The translations under genes and the position numbers were made by a program. A stretch of DNA of 64,000 nucleotides from Oscillospiraceae bacterium. Lineage in GTDB: Bacteria; Bacillota; Clostridia; Oscillospirales; Oscillospiraceae. Under the pieces are notes generated by a model. The model had not been told where the DNA came from. It searched no databases and saw nothing but the letters and a program-made list of their open reading frames with translations. Positions 8,778-16,393 of this stretch are shown piece after piece; position 1 is the stretch's first letter; each line of letters starts with the position of its first letter. The stretch lies in NCBI GenBank assembly GCA_017861365.1, contig JAGFXR010000007.1, positions 1 through 64,000 on the forward strand. The letters are read 5' to 3'.

Positions 8778-8811
8778 GCTTTTTTCGAAGCGGTTTAAAA
8801 TCCACGGTTTC

Positions 8812-10254
8812 TCAGCGCCGTTCCCGCAGAATGCGGCGGCTTCCAAGGAAGGTCAGCAGGAAATAAGTCCCGTAAATGACCAGAATGAAGCACGCCGTCA
8901 GAACGGAGCTTGCTCCGGTGTCCAGCTGTCCCACCTGGGCGATTACCGAGTTGGCGGCGGTTATACCCACCGCGGCGTGCACAACCGCCAAAGCCAGCGG
9001 AAGGAAAAAAGCCAGAAAAATTTGGGCAAAGACCGCCCTGCCGCGCATGCGCTCCTCCGTGCCCAGACGGGCCAGAATCTGATAGCGGACGATATTATCG
9101 GCGGTTTGAGACAGCTGCTGAAGCGCCAGCACCGCCGCACTGGACAGCAGAAAGATCATGCCCAGGTACAGACCCATATAGAGTACCAGAAGCTTGCTGC
9201 CCGCCGTCTCAAGGTAAACCGACTGGAGCATGTTGTCGTAGCCGCCGTAGATATCCTGAATTTCCTGAGTGGACATGGAGCTGATATACGTCTGAACCGA
9301 GCTGTCAACCGCGTTGTTCAGTCCCAAAGAGCAGGCGCTGATGCCGATGGCCAGCAGCAGCATGATACAGATGACCGTCATGGACAGATAGGTGGAGTGG
9401 ATTTTACCGCTCCACTGCCGCAGCACAAACATGTTGAGATTTTTATAATAGAGTGTCTCGTGGCGGCGGCAGAGCTGGAGAATAAAGCCGGACAGCCCGC
9501 GGAAAAACAACAGCGTCCCCAGAGCACCGATGAAAAGCATGACCAGAAACCATTTGTCCAGTGCCAGTATCCCGCGAAGCAGCAGTATGGCATAGGCGGA
9601 CAGCAGAAGGGCAACGCCCAGCAGAAAGTGAAGGACGGAGAAAGGGAGAGACTGGTTTTTAAGAACCTCGTTTTTTCGCTCGTCCGTCATGAGGTCAATC
9701 AGCTTGCGCCGAGCCACGGAAATCTGATTGAACACCATCACCACCAGAAACATGACGCTGAAATATAAAATGGTTTTGCCCACGGAGCTTCCGCTGAACA
9801 CAAAGCCGAGCTGAGGGACATCAATTTGAAACAGCGACAGGGTGAGAGCGGACAACCCCAGAGAGCCGAAAATGCCCAGAGCGATGCCCGTCACAAGGGC
9901 TAAAATACCAATCAGCAGAACCTCGCAGAAGAGAAGAAGGGATAGCTTCGACAGCGGCAATCCCAGCAGCAGATAGGTGCCCAGCTCCTTTTTCCGGCGG
10001 CGGAGCATAAAACGGTTGGCATAGAGCACCAGACAGGCCAGTACCACCGACACAAAAACCGAAAGTACGTCCATGTAGAGGAGGATGTCCTTCACCATGC
10101 CCGCGTCCGAGCTGGCCAGTATGGTCATGGCGGGCTGGCTTCCAAGGGAGTTAAACATATAAAAGACACACACACCGAAGGTCAGCGTCAGAAAGTAGAC
10201 GGAATAATCCCGCATGCCGCGGGTAACGTTGCGGAGCGCCAGCTTAAGAAACAT
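8812..10254 (-). CDS. ABC transporter permease, FtsX/MacB-like (BceB type)
   Basis: Membrane half of a BceAB-like ABC transporter; such pairs usually act in antimicrobial-peptide resistance, lipid-cycle protection or signalling. The N-terminus 'MFLKLALRNVTRGMRDYSVYF' is typical of this permease type. About eight to ten hydrophobic segments are visible, with two FtsX-like blocks (about 50-160 and 350-475). At about 480 residues it is clearly shorter than the ~650 of classical BceB and lacks room for the large extracellular domain. The ATG at 10254 overlaps the ATPase gene's stop. No two-component system is adjacent, so substrate and control are open. Confidence 0.8.
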   Translation of the reverse strand: MFLKLALRNVTRGMRDYSVYFLTLTFGVCVFYMFNSLGSQPAMTILASSDAGMVKDILLYMDVLSVFVSVVLACLVLYANRFMLRRRKKELGTYLLLGLPLSKLSLLLFCEVLLIGILALVTGIALGIFGSLGLSALTLSLFQIDVPQLGFVFSGSSVGKTILYFSVMFLVVMVFNQISVARRKLIDLMTDERKNEVLKNQSLPFSVLHFLLGVALLLSAYAILLLRGILALDKWFLVMLFIGALGTLLFFRGLSGFILQLCRRHETLYYKNLNMFVLRQWSGKIHSTYLSMTVICIMLLLAIGISACSLGLNNAVDSSVQTYISSMSTQEIQDIYGGYDNMLQSVYLETAGSKLLVLYMGLYLGMIFLLSSAAVLALQQLSQTADNIVRYQILARLGTEERMRGRAVFAQIFLAFFLPLALAVVHAAVGITAANSVIAQVGQLDTGASSVLTACFILVIYGTYFLLTFLGSRRILRERR

Positions 10255-11011
10255 GGGTCTCGTCACCCCCCAGTTCACTCACAATTTCCATAATCCGATG
10301 GAAAAAATCCTGCCTGTCTGCCTCGCCTCGGTCAAGCACGGCATAGATGCTGCCATCCTTGAGAAACAGGATACGGCGGCACCAGCTGGCGGTGAAAGCG
10401 TCATGGGTGACCATGAGAATGGTGGCCCCTCGCTCGCGGTTCAGCTCGTCCAGACGTTCCAGCAGCAGACGGGCGGATTTGGAATCCAGCGCGCCGGTGG
10501 GTTCGTCGGCCAGCAGCAGGGCGGGCTTTGTGATGATGGCACGGGCGGCGGCGGCCCGCTGCCTCTGGCCGCCGGAGATTTGATAGGGAAATTTGTCCAG
10601 CACGTCGCCGATGCCCAGCAGATTGGCGGTTTCTCGCACCGAGGATTTCAGCTCACTGACAGGTGTTTTCAAAATGGTGAGGGCCAGCGCGATGTTTTCA
10701 AATACCGTGAGCGTGTCCAGCAGATTGCAGTCCTGAAAGACAAAGCCCAGGCGCTCCCGTCGGAAGCTGGAGAGGGCGGCTGGCTTTAACGCCGTCACAT
10801 CCTGACCATCCACAATAATACTGCCCCCGGTGGGCCGGTCGATGGTGGAGATACAGTTGAGCAGGGTGGTTTTGCCGCTGCCCGACGCACCCATAATGCC
10901 TGTAAATTCGCCGGGGAATACCTTGAAATTCACATCGGATAGGGCGGAGGATTGGTTTCCCCGTCCTCCATAAACCTTTTTCAGCTGAACTGCGGTTAAA
11001 ATCGGTTCCAT
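10244..11011 (-). CDS. ABC transporter ATP-binding protein (BceA-like)
   Basis: Energises the permease encoded immediately downstream. 255 residues with Walker A 'GASGSGKTTLLN', Q-loop 'VFQDCNLLDTLT', signature 'ISGGQRQRAAAARAI', Walker B 'LLLADEPTGALD' and switch His 'MVTHDAF'. It belongs to the MacB/LolD/BceA clade, as 'STIDRPTGG' and 'DEPTGALDS' show. The second ATG (11011) is preferred because GGAGG lies 7 bases upstream; the first ATG at 11017 is only one base from it. It overlaps the permease start, which implies coupled translation. Confidence 0.93.
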   Translation of the reverse strand: MEPILTAVQLKKVYGGRGNQSSALSDVNFKVFPGEFTGIMGASGSGKTTLLNCISTIDRPTGGSIIVDGQDVTALKPAALSSFRRERLGFVFQDCNLLDTLTVFENIALALTILKTPVSELKSSVRETANLLGIGDVLDKFPYQISGGQRQRAAAARAIITKPALLLADEPTGALDSKSARLLLERLDELNRERGATILMVTHDAFTASWCRRILFLKDGSIYAVLDRGEADRQDFFHRIMEIVSELGGDETHVS

Positions 11012-11066
11012 AAACATTCCTCCCGTTGGTTTGATGACAGGAGGTAGTTTAACAAACCCAATCGCC

Positions 11067-11079
11067 GGAAACGGTTTCC
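11067..11079. promoter_or_regulatory. 13-bp palindrome upstream of the ABC transporter (possible operator)
   Basis: GGAAAC-G-GTTTCC, 56 bases upstream of the ATPase start. Read on the minus strand it is similar to a CcpA cre box but misses two consensus positions. I see no clear promoter hexamers next to it. Confidence 0.3.
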
Positions 11080-11153
11080 TTTTGCTTAAGAATTAATGAA
11101 TTTCTCCGTAAAAATTTAAAAACAGTCCTTTGCGCGGGCTATTACGCGGACAC

Positions 11154-11182
11154 TTGACTTTACCCGTAAACAACCATACAAT
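11154..11182 (+). promoter_or_regulatory. SigA promoter of the cysteine desulfurase operon
   Basis: -35 TTGACT (11154-11159), 17-base spacer, -10 TACAAT (11177-11182), 38 bases before the start codon. Confidence 0.85.
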
Positions 11183-11219
11183 ATACACTTATGTAACGAT
11201 TCAGTCGGGAGAGATGATC

Positions 11220-12353
11220 ATGCCGGTTTATTTGGATTACGCCGCCACCACCAGCGTTTGCCCCGAGGCGGTGCACGCCGCCTGCGAGGCTATGACGGAG
11301 GGCTATGGGAACCCTTCCTCCGGCTACGGGCTGGGACAGGAGGCCGCCTCTGCGCTAAAGGCGGACCGGGGCGTGGTAGCCGAGGCGCTGGGCTGTCTGC
11401 CGGAGGAGTTGATTTTTACCTCCTGCGGCACCGAGAGCAACAACTGGGCAATCACCGCGGCCGTTAAAAAGAACCGCCGCAAGGGCAGGCATATCATCAC
11501 CACAGCCATTGAGCATGCGGCGGTTTTGGAACCGTGTAAGGCGCTGGCGGCGGAGGGATATGAAGTTACCTATCTTAAGCCGGACCGTTCAGGGCATGCC
11601 TCGGTGGAGGACCTGACCGCCGCGCTGCGGCCCGACACGGTGCTGGTGTCCATGATGCTGGTAAACAACGAGTTGGGAACGGTCCAGCCCGTGGCGGAGG
11701 CGGTGCGGGCGGTGAAGGCCTATGACCCCGATATTCTATTTCACACTGATGCTGTTCAGGGCTTTTTAAAAATCCCCGTTACCCCCTCCCAGCTGGGAGT
11801 GGATCTGCTCACGGTGAGCGGGCATAAAATACACGCGCCCAAGGGGATTGGAGCGCTGTACATCAAGAAAGGTGTAAAGATAAAAGGCCTGCTTCTTGGC
11901 GGTGGGCAGGAGGGTGGGCTGCGATCTGGAACCGAGCCCACCGCGCAGATTGCGGCCTTTGCCGCCGCCTGCCGGGTGGGGCGGGAACGGTTTGAGGAAA
12001 ATGTTGCCGCAATGAACGGCATAAAGGAATACTCCTTGTCAATCTTATCCGGAATACCGGGTCTGGAGGTTGTGAGCAACGGGGAAGCGCCCCATATTCT
12101 GGCGGTTTCGCTTCCCGGTTACCCCAGCCAGATGATGGTACAGGCTTTGGACGCGGAGGGAATCTGCGTTTCCTCCGGCTCTGCCTGCCACAAAGGAAAG
12201 GCGAGCCATGTGTTTGAAGCGCTGAAACTGCCGCCCCGGGTACGGATGGGAGTGCTGCGCGTCTCCTTTGATACTGCCACCACCCGGGAGGAGATTGACA
12301 CGCTGGCGCTGGCGCTGAAGAAAATTACCTCAGAACGCGTGGCCGCTATGTAG
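11220..12353 (+). CDS. Cysteine desulfurase (NifS/IscS-like)
   Basis: PLP enzyme that removes sulfur from cysteine for Fe-S cluster or tRNA thiolation pathways. 377 residues, normal for the group. Seen: 'VYLDYAATTSV' at the N-terminus, 'GNPSSGYGLGQEA', 'EHAAVLEPCK', PLP-lysine region 'TVSGHKIHAPKGIGALY', and the active-site cysteine loop 'GICVSSGSACHKGKASHV'. The ATG at 11220 has GGGAG eight bases upstream; the ATG two codons earlier is too close. mutY follows 28 bases later and the radical SAM gene overlaps that, so the enzyme may serve the cluster-containing proteins of its own operon; that link is inference. Confidence 0.93.
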   Translation: MPVYLDYAATTSVCPEAVHAACEAMTEGYGNPSSGYGLGQEAASALKADRGVVAEALGCLPEELIFTSCGTESNNWAITAAVKKNRRKGRHIITTAIEHAAVLEPCKALAAEGYEVTYLKPDRSGHASVEDLTAALRPDTVLVSMMLVNNELGTVQPVAEAVRAVKAYDPDILFHTDAVQGFLKIPVTPSQLGVDLLTVSGHKIHAPKGIGALYIKKGVKIKGLLLGGGQEGGLRSGTEPTAQIAAFAAACRVGRERFEENVAAMNGIKEYSLSILSGIPGLEVVSNGEAPHILAVSLPGYPSQMMVQALDAEGICVSSGSACHKGKASHVFEALKLPPRVRMGVLRVSFDTATTREEIDTLALALKKITSERVAAM

Positions 12354-12381
12354 CCCGACGGATGAAAACAGGAGGTTTTCC

Positions 12382-13419
12382 TTGAACATACTGGAACAGC
12401 TGCCCATTCCGCTGCTGGAGTGGTACTACGAGAACAGGCGGACTCTGCCCTGGCGGGAGGATCCCACGCCCTATCACGTCTGGGTGTCTGAAATTATGCT
12501 TCAGCAGACCCGGGTTGCGGCGGCGCTGGATTATTACCGGCGGTTTATGGAGGCGCTGCCCGGCGTGGCCGCCCTGGCCGCCGTGGAGGAGGACCGGCTG
12601 ATGAAGCTGTGGCAGGGGCTGGGTTATTACAGCCGTGCCCGCAATCTTCACAAGGCCGCCCAACAGATCATCGAGCGGGGAAATGGGGCCTTTCCAAACA
12701 CTGTGGAGGAGCTGCTGCGTCTGCCCGGTGTGGGAGAGTACACGGCGGGGGCCATCGGATCCATTGCGTTCGGGCTGGCGGTTCCCGCCGTGGACGGCAA
12801 CGTACTCCGGGTGGTGGCGCGGCTGACCGGGGACGCCAGTGACATTGCCACGCCGGCCATGAAGAGGAAGGTCACCGACGCTCTGCGGGAGGTGATTCCC
12901 AGGAAGCTTCCCGGGGACTTCAATCAGGCGATGATGGAGCTTGGAGCCACAGTGTGTCTGCCCAATGGCGCGCCCCTCTGTGACCGTTGTCCCGCCGCCT
13001 CCATCTGCGTGGCGCTGAACACCGGACGAACGGGAGAGCTTCCTGTCAAAGCCAAAAAGAAGGCAAGGCGTATTGAAGAGAAAACCGTTTTTCTGATCTT
13101 TCATCAGAACAGAGTCGCTCTGCGGCGCAGGGAGAGAAAAGGGCTGCTGGCAGGACTTTGGGAATATCCCAACACAGAGGGGGGGACGGATTGTCTTCCG
13201 GCGCAATGGGGGATCTCTCCGAATTCCCTTCGGCGTCTCGGCGCGGCAAAGCATATTTTTACCCATGTGGAATGGCATATGCACGTATGGCGGGCGGATG
13301 CGGAGACTGAAGCGCTGCCCGAGGGATGGGTTTGGGCGGACCACGCCGCCCTGGTGGGAGATTACGCTGTCCCCAACGCGTTTTCCGGTTGTCTGGGCTG
13401 GGTGGAGGAAGGCTTATGA
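12382..13419 (+). CDS. mutY: A/G-specific adenine DNA glycosylase MutY
   Basis: Removes adenine mispaired with 8-oxoguanine. 345 residues. N-terminal glycosylase with 'PWREDPTPYHVWVSEIMLQQTRV', helix-hairpin-helix 'LPGVGEYTAGAI' and catalytic Asp in 'AVDGNVLRVV'. The Fe-S motif is C-x7-C-x2-C-x5-C, one residue longer in its first gap than the textbook C-x6-C. A C-terminal NUDIX-like 8-oxoG recognition domain spans about residues 230-345. TTG start at 12382 behind GGAGG. Its stop overlaps the next start (ATGA). Confidence 0.95.
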   Translation: MNILEQLPIPLLEWYYENRRTLPWREDPTPYHVWVSEIMLQQTRVAAALDYYRRFMEALPGVAALAAVEEDRLMKLWQGLGYYSRARNLHKAAQQIIERGNGAFPNTVEELLRLPGVGEYTAGAIGSIAFGLAVPAVDGNVLRVVARLTGDASDIATPAMKRKVTDALREVIPRKLPGDFNQAMMELGATVCLPNGAPLCDRCPAASICVALNTGRTGELPVKAKKKARRIEEKTVFLIFHQNRVALRRRERKGLLAGLWEYPNTEGGTDCLPAQWGISPNSLRRLGAAKHIFTHVEWHMHVWRADAETEALPEGWVWADHAALVGDYAVPNAFSGCLGWVEEGL

Positions 13420-14285
13420 TCTGCAATTGCTGCCCCAGGCTGTGCGGAGCGGAACGGAGCGAGACGGAAGGAAAGGGCTTCTGCCGGATGCCCGCCTCCT
13501 TTGTGGTGGCCAGGGCCGCCCTGCACCAATGGGAAGAGCCCTCCATTTCCGGAACAAACGGCTCCGGTACCATCTTTTTTTCAGGCTGTTGCTTAAGCTG
13601 TGTTTTTTGCCAGAATGATGAGATCAGTCATCAGGGTATCGGAAAGCGGATATCCCCTCGGCGGCTGGGAGATATCATCCAGGAGCTTATCGCCCAGGGG
13701 GCGCACAACATTAATCTGGTCAATCCAACTCATTTTTCCATGATGCTGGCGGAGCATCTGGAGCGGTATCCCGTGCCCGTGGTGTGGAATTCCGGCGGTT
13801 ATGAGCGCCCTGAGACGTTAAGGGCGCTGGAGGGAAAGGTGCAGATTTACCTGCCTGACCTGAAATATCTCGATTCAGAGACGGCGCTGCGCTATTCCGG
13901 CGCGGCGGACTATCCCCGGTACGCAATCCCGGCGATTGAGGAAATGGTACGACAGACAGGCCCCGTCGTGATGGAGGGCGGGCTGCTCAGGCGGGGGGTT
14001 GTCATCCGTCACCTGATTCTCCCCGGACAGACGGCGCAGGCCAAACGGGTAATGGATTGGGCTACGGAAACCTTCCCCCGGGGGACGGTGCTCTTTTCCC
14101 TGATGAGCCAGTATACGCCTTTGGGGCAGGCGGGACGGTTTCCCGAATTAAACCGAGTCCTGCGCCGATCTGAAATCCGCGCCGCTGAGGAATACATGGA
14201 GAATCTGGGGCTGGAGGGTTATGTTCAGGAGCCCTCTGCCGCCGCCGGGCGCTATGTCCCGGCTTTTGATTTGACGGGCGTTTGA
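13416..14285 (+). CDS. Radical SAM protein, PflX-like (COG1313)
   Basis: A 289-residue radical SAM protein related to pyruvate-formate-lyase activases; the substrate is unknown. The N-terminal 'CNCCPRLCGAERSE' cysteine cluster is typical of the PflX group. The SAM-cluster motif CxxxCxxC is in 'FSGCCLSCVFCQN' (residues ~50-62), followed by 'NINLVNPTHF' and 'VVWNSGGYE'. The conserved 'YLPDLKYLD' and 'VIRHLILPG' segments are also present. The ATG overlaps the mutY stop, so translation is coupled. It is not a canonical PflA. Confidence 0.88.
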   Translation: MICNCCPRLCGAERSETEGKGFCRMPASFVVARAALHQWEEPSISGTNGSGTIFFSGCCLSCVFCQNDEISHQGIGKRISPRRLGDIIQELIAQGAHNINLVNPTHFSMMLAEHLERYPVPVVWNSGGYERPETLRALEGKVQIYLPDLKYLDSETALRYSGAADYPRYAIPAIEEMVRQTGPVVMEGGLLRRGVVIRHLILPGQTAQAKRVMDWATETFPRGTVLFSLMSQYTPLGQAGRFPELNRVLRRSEIRAAEEYMENLGLEGYVQEPSAAAGRYVPAFDLTGV

Positions 14286-14354
14286 TGTCAAATATCTGAG
14301 CGGCGGCGCATATTCCGTACCGATCCCCGCAAACTATACCCGAGGTGAGACGCG

Positions 14355-14486
14355 ATGAATTACAAGGATCGGACAACCGGGAAGAAGCATGAGAGCGAAT
14401 GGAACGCTTCGGGCGGAAGTCCCGAGAACCAGAATCAGGGACACAACGCGAAAAAGGAAGCGCTGGGGCCCAATACAAAACGTTAG
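14355..14486 (+). CDS. Small hydrophilic protein, unknown (43 aa)
   Basis: ATG at 14355 behind GAGGTGA; 43 residues, Lys/Asn/Gln/Gly-rich with no hydrophobic segment ('MNYKDRTTGKKHESEWNASG' at the start). Composition resembles small spore or nucleic-acid-associated proteins, but I recognise no family. It lies 69 bases after the radical SAM gene and 9 bases before a second tiny ORF. Coding is supported by a good ribosome binding site and the tight stepwise spacing. Confidence 0.55.
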   Translation: MNYKDRTTGKKHESEWNASGGSPENQNQGHNAKKEALGPNTKR

Positions 14487-14495
14487 GAGAGCGCT

Positions 14496-14636
14496 ATGGG
14501 CAGCGGTCATAAGAAAAAGGAACCCGGCAAAAAGCAGGATGGTACCTTCCACTCCAAACAAATCAAGCATGATCCCAACGCGGAGAGCGCCAGAGCAGTG
14601 TTCAGACAGAACGATGGCGCGGAACATGGCAAATGA
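14496..14636 (+). CDS. Small basic hydrophilic protein, unknown (46 aa)
   Basis: ATG at 14496 behind AGGAG; 46 residues beginning 'MGSGHKKKEPGKKQDGTF', rich in Lys/His, without membrane segments or cysteines. Its TGA overlaps the ATG of the HD-domain gene (ATGA), which argues for real, coupled translation. No family recognised. With the preceding ORF it forms a pair of similar composition. Confidence 0.6.
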   Translation: MGSGHKKKEPGKKQDGTFHSKQIKHDPNAESARAVFRQNDGAEHGK

Positions 14637-15238
14637 CCCCTGAGCTTCTGTATCTGGAGATGGGCAGGCACCTGCTGGAGGATCAAAAGCCTTCGCGCTA
14701 TCTCGGCATGGTCTATGATCATCCGCTGTTCCGCCAGTGTCCCTTCGATATGCTGCGCCGTCTGAGACAAACTGAGCAATCGCCGCTGTACCACCCGGAA
14801 GGGAACGTATGGAACCATACGCTGCTGGTGGTGGATGAGGCGGCGAAGGTCAGAGGGCGAAGCGCCGACCCCGCCGCGTTTATGTGGGCGGCGCTGCTGC
14901 ACGACGTGGGAAAGCCAGCCTCCACCAGAATCAGGAACGGAAGGATTACCCACTATGATCACGATAAGGCCGGGGCGGTGCTGGCCAGGGTTTTTTTGTT
15001 GGAGTTTACCGATGATAGGGCATTTATTGACCGGGTATGCGCATTGGTCAGGTATCATATGCACGTTCTCTATGTGGTGAAGGGACTGCCCTTTGCGGAT
15101 TTGCCCGGCATGAAGCGCAGCGTGGACAGTGGCGAGGTGGCGCTGCTGGGTTTGTGCGACAGGATGGGCCGGACAGCCTTCGACGCGGAAAAGGAACAGA
15201 GGGACATAGAGTTTTTCCTGCGGAAAACCCGTCTCTAA
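14633..15238 (+). CDS. HD-domain hydrolase
   Basis: A 201-residue metal-dependent phosphohydrolase of the HD superfamily. Metal ligands are visible: His in 'GNVWNHTLLVVDEA' (about residue 62), the HD pair in 'AALLHDVGKP' (about 87-88), and later 'THYDHDKAGA'. The layout resembles the stand-alone HD proteins related to the HD domain of CCA-adding enzymes. The substrate is unknown. The start overlaps the preceding small ORF, and a terminator follows. Confidence 0.85.
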   Translation: MTPELLYLEMGRHLLEDQKPSRYLGMVYDHPLFRQCPFDMLRRLRQTEQSPLYHPEGNVWNHTLLVVDEAAKVRGRSADPAAFMWAALLHDVGKPASTRIRNGRITHYDHDKAGAVLARVFLLEFTDDRAFIDRVCALVRYHMHVLYVVKGLPFADLPGMKRSVDSGEVALLGLCDRMGRTAFDAEKEQRDIEFFLRKTRL

Positions 15239-15247
15239 ACAGGAAGG

Positions 15248-15293
15248 AGCGTGCTGTAAGCGTTTTTTGGAGCGCTGCAAGGCACGCTTTTTT
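15248..15293 (+). terminator. Rho-independent terminator after the HD gene
   Basis: AGCGTGC/GCACGCT outer stem with an inner AGCG/CGCT pairing, followed by TTTTTTC. It closes the operon that starts at the cysteine desulfurase. Confidence 0.75.
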
Positions 15294-15371
15294 CTGTTGC
15301 TTCCATCATGAGGTTTAAAACCCGCAGCATTTCCGGCAGAAAAGACCGATGCCTGACACGTTGGATGTGAA

Positions 15372-15401
15372 TTGACACGGGGGGTAAAAGAATGATAGAA
15401 T
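15372..15401 (+). promoter_or_regulatory. SigA promoter of the LacI-type gene
   Basis: -35 TTGACA (15372-15377), 18-base spacer, -10 TAGAAT (15396-15401). Confidence 0.8.
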
Positions 15402-15461
15402 CAAAAGAAAAGACGGAAAGGTTTGGGAGAGGAAAAAAGACAAGATAAGGAGTTGACCTGC

Positions 15462-16382
15462 GTGGGTGCGGAAACGGTTTCTCGCATAGTGAATGGCAGA
15501 AAGGTAGAAGAGGTTGTAATTAAAGGTACTGGCATTCAGCATAGGACGCCAAACCGGATTGCAGCCATCATTCGCGGTACACAAAATATTTTTCTGGTGA
15601 GCATCGTGACAAAGCTGCAGTACTATGTGGAACAGAATGGTTTTCAGTTTCTGCTTCATTATATTGACGACAGGGAAAACGAATTGCTTGCCGCCCGCCG
15701 CATCTGCGCGGATAAGTCGGTTAAAGCCGTGATTTTTTTAGGCGGAAATCCCAAGGGGCGGGAGGATGAGCTTCGGTCGATTCAGATTCCCTGCGTGTTT
15801 TCCACACAGAACGCGTCCGATATAAAGCTTCCGAATGTGTTTTCCGTGGGTGTGGACGACAGGGCGGCGGCGAAGGCCGCGGTCGACTATCTCTTCCAAA
15901 AAGGACACCGCAATATTGCTGTGATCGGCGGAAGCCTGGAAAAGGAGAACTCCACCTATTACCGCTGGATGGGTGTAAAGGACAGCTTTGAGCAGCATCA
16001 CAGAGCGTTTGAGGATACTATGTACTTTACAGCCAATTTTTCCATGAGCTCGGCCCACGAGGCGATGCGCCGCGCGCTGATTTCAGGCGTGGGATTTACC
16101 GCGGTGTTTGCCCTGTCTGATGCCATGGCCATCGGCGCGGCGCGGGCGGCGCTGGACAGCGGAAGAAAGGTGCCGGGGGATGTCTCTATCATCGGCTACG
16201 ACGGCATTGAAATGACGCAGTACTATAACCCGCCCATTACCACCATCCGCCAGCCCATCGGCGACATTGCCCGTGCCAGTGTGGAGCTGCTGATGCGGGG
16301 GCTGTCCCAAATGGAGGTTCATTCCCATATTACCGTTCCCTTTGAATTGGTGGAGGGACGTTCCGTCAAGACACTTCATTAG
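15462..16382 (+). CDS. LacI-family regulator with truncated helix-turn-helix
   Basis: The bulk (about residues 45-306) is a complete periplasmic-binding-protein-like effector domain of the LacI/GalR family: 'SVGVDDRAAAKAAVDYL', 'GHRNIAVIGG', 'FALSDAMAIGAA', 'PGDVSIIGYDG', 'PPITTIRQP'. The N-terminus is abnormal. The best start is GTG 15462 with AAGGAG nine bases upstream, and the protein then begins 'GAETVSRIVNGRK', in the recognition helix, lacking helix 1. Even from the upstream TTG (15423) the segment 'KELTCVGAETVSRIVNG' is about three residues short of the normal K-D-V-A-x-x-A-G-V spacing. Later, NG-to-PN is also about three residues short. DNA binding may be lost or altered. Own promoter; convergent with the pseudouridine synthase gene. 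Confidence 0.8.
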   Translation: MGAETVSRIVNGRKVEEVVIKGTGIQHRTPNRIAAIIRGTQNIFLVSIVTKLQYYVEQNGFQFLLHYIDDRENELLAARRICADKSVKAVIFLGGNPKGREDELRSIQIPCVFSTQNASDIKLPNVFSVGVDDRAAAKAAVDYLFQKGHRNIAVIGGSLEKENSTYYRWMGVKDSFEQHHRAFEDTMYFTANFSMSSAHEAMRRALISGVGFTAVFALSDAMAIGAARAALDSGRKVPGDVSIIGYDGIEMTQYYNPPITTIRQPIGDIARASVELLMRGLSQMEVHSHITVPFELVEGRSVKTLH

Positions 16383-16393
16383 AAGCATTGGGA

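Noticed and set aside
12961-13015. C-x7-C spacing in the MutY Fe-S motif as a sign of damage
   Set aside because: All four cysteines are present and the reading frame is intact. I believe a one-residue longer first loop also occurs in other clostridial MutY proteins, so this is variation rather than loss.
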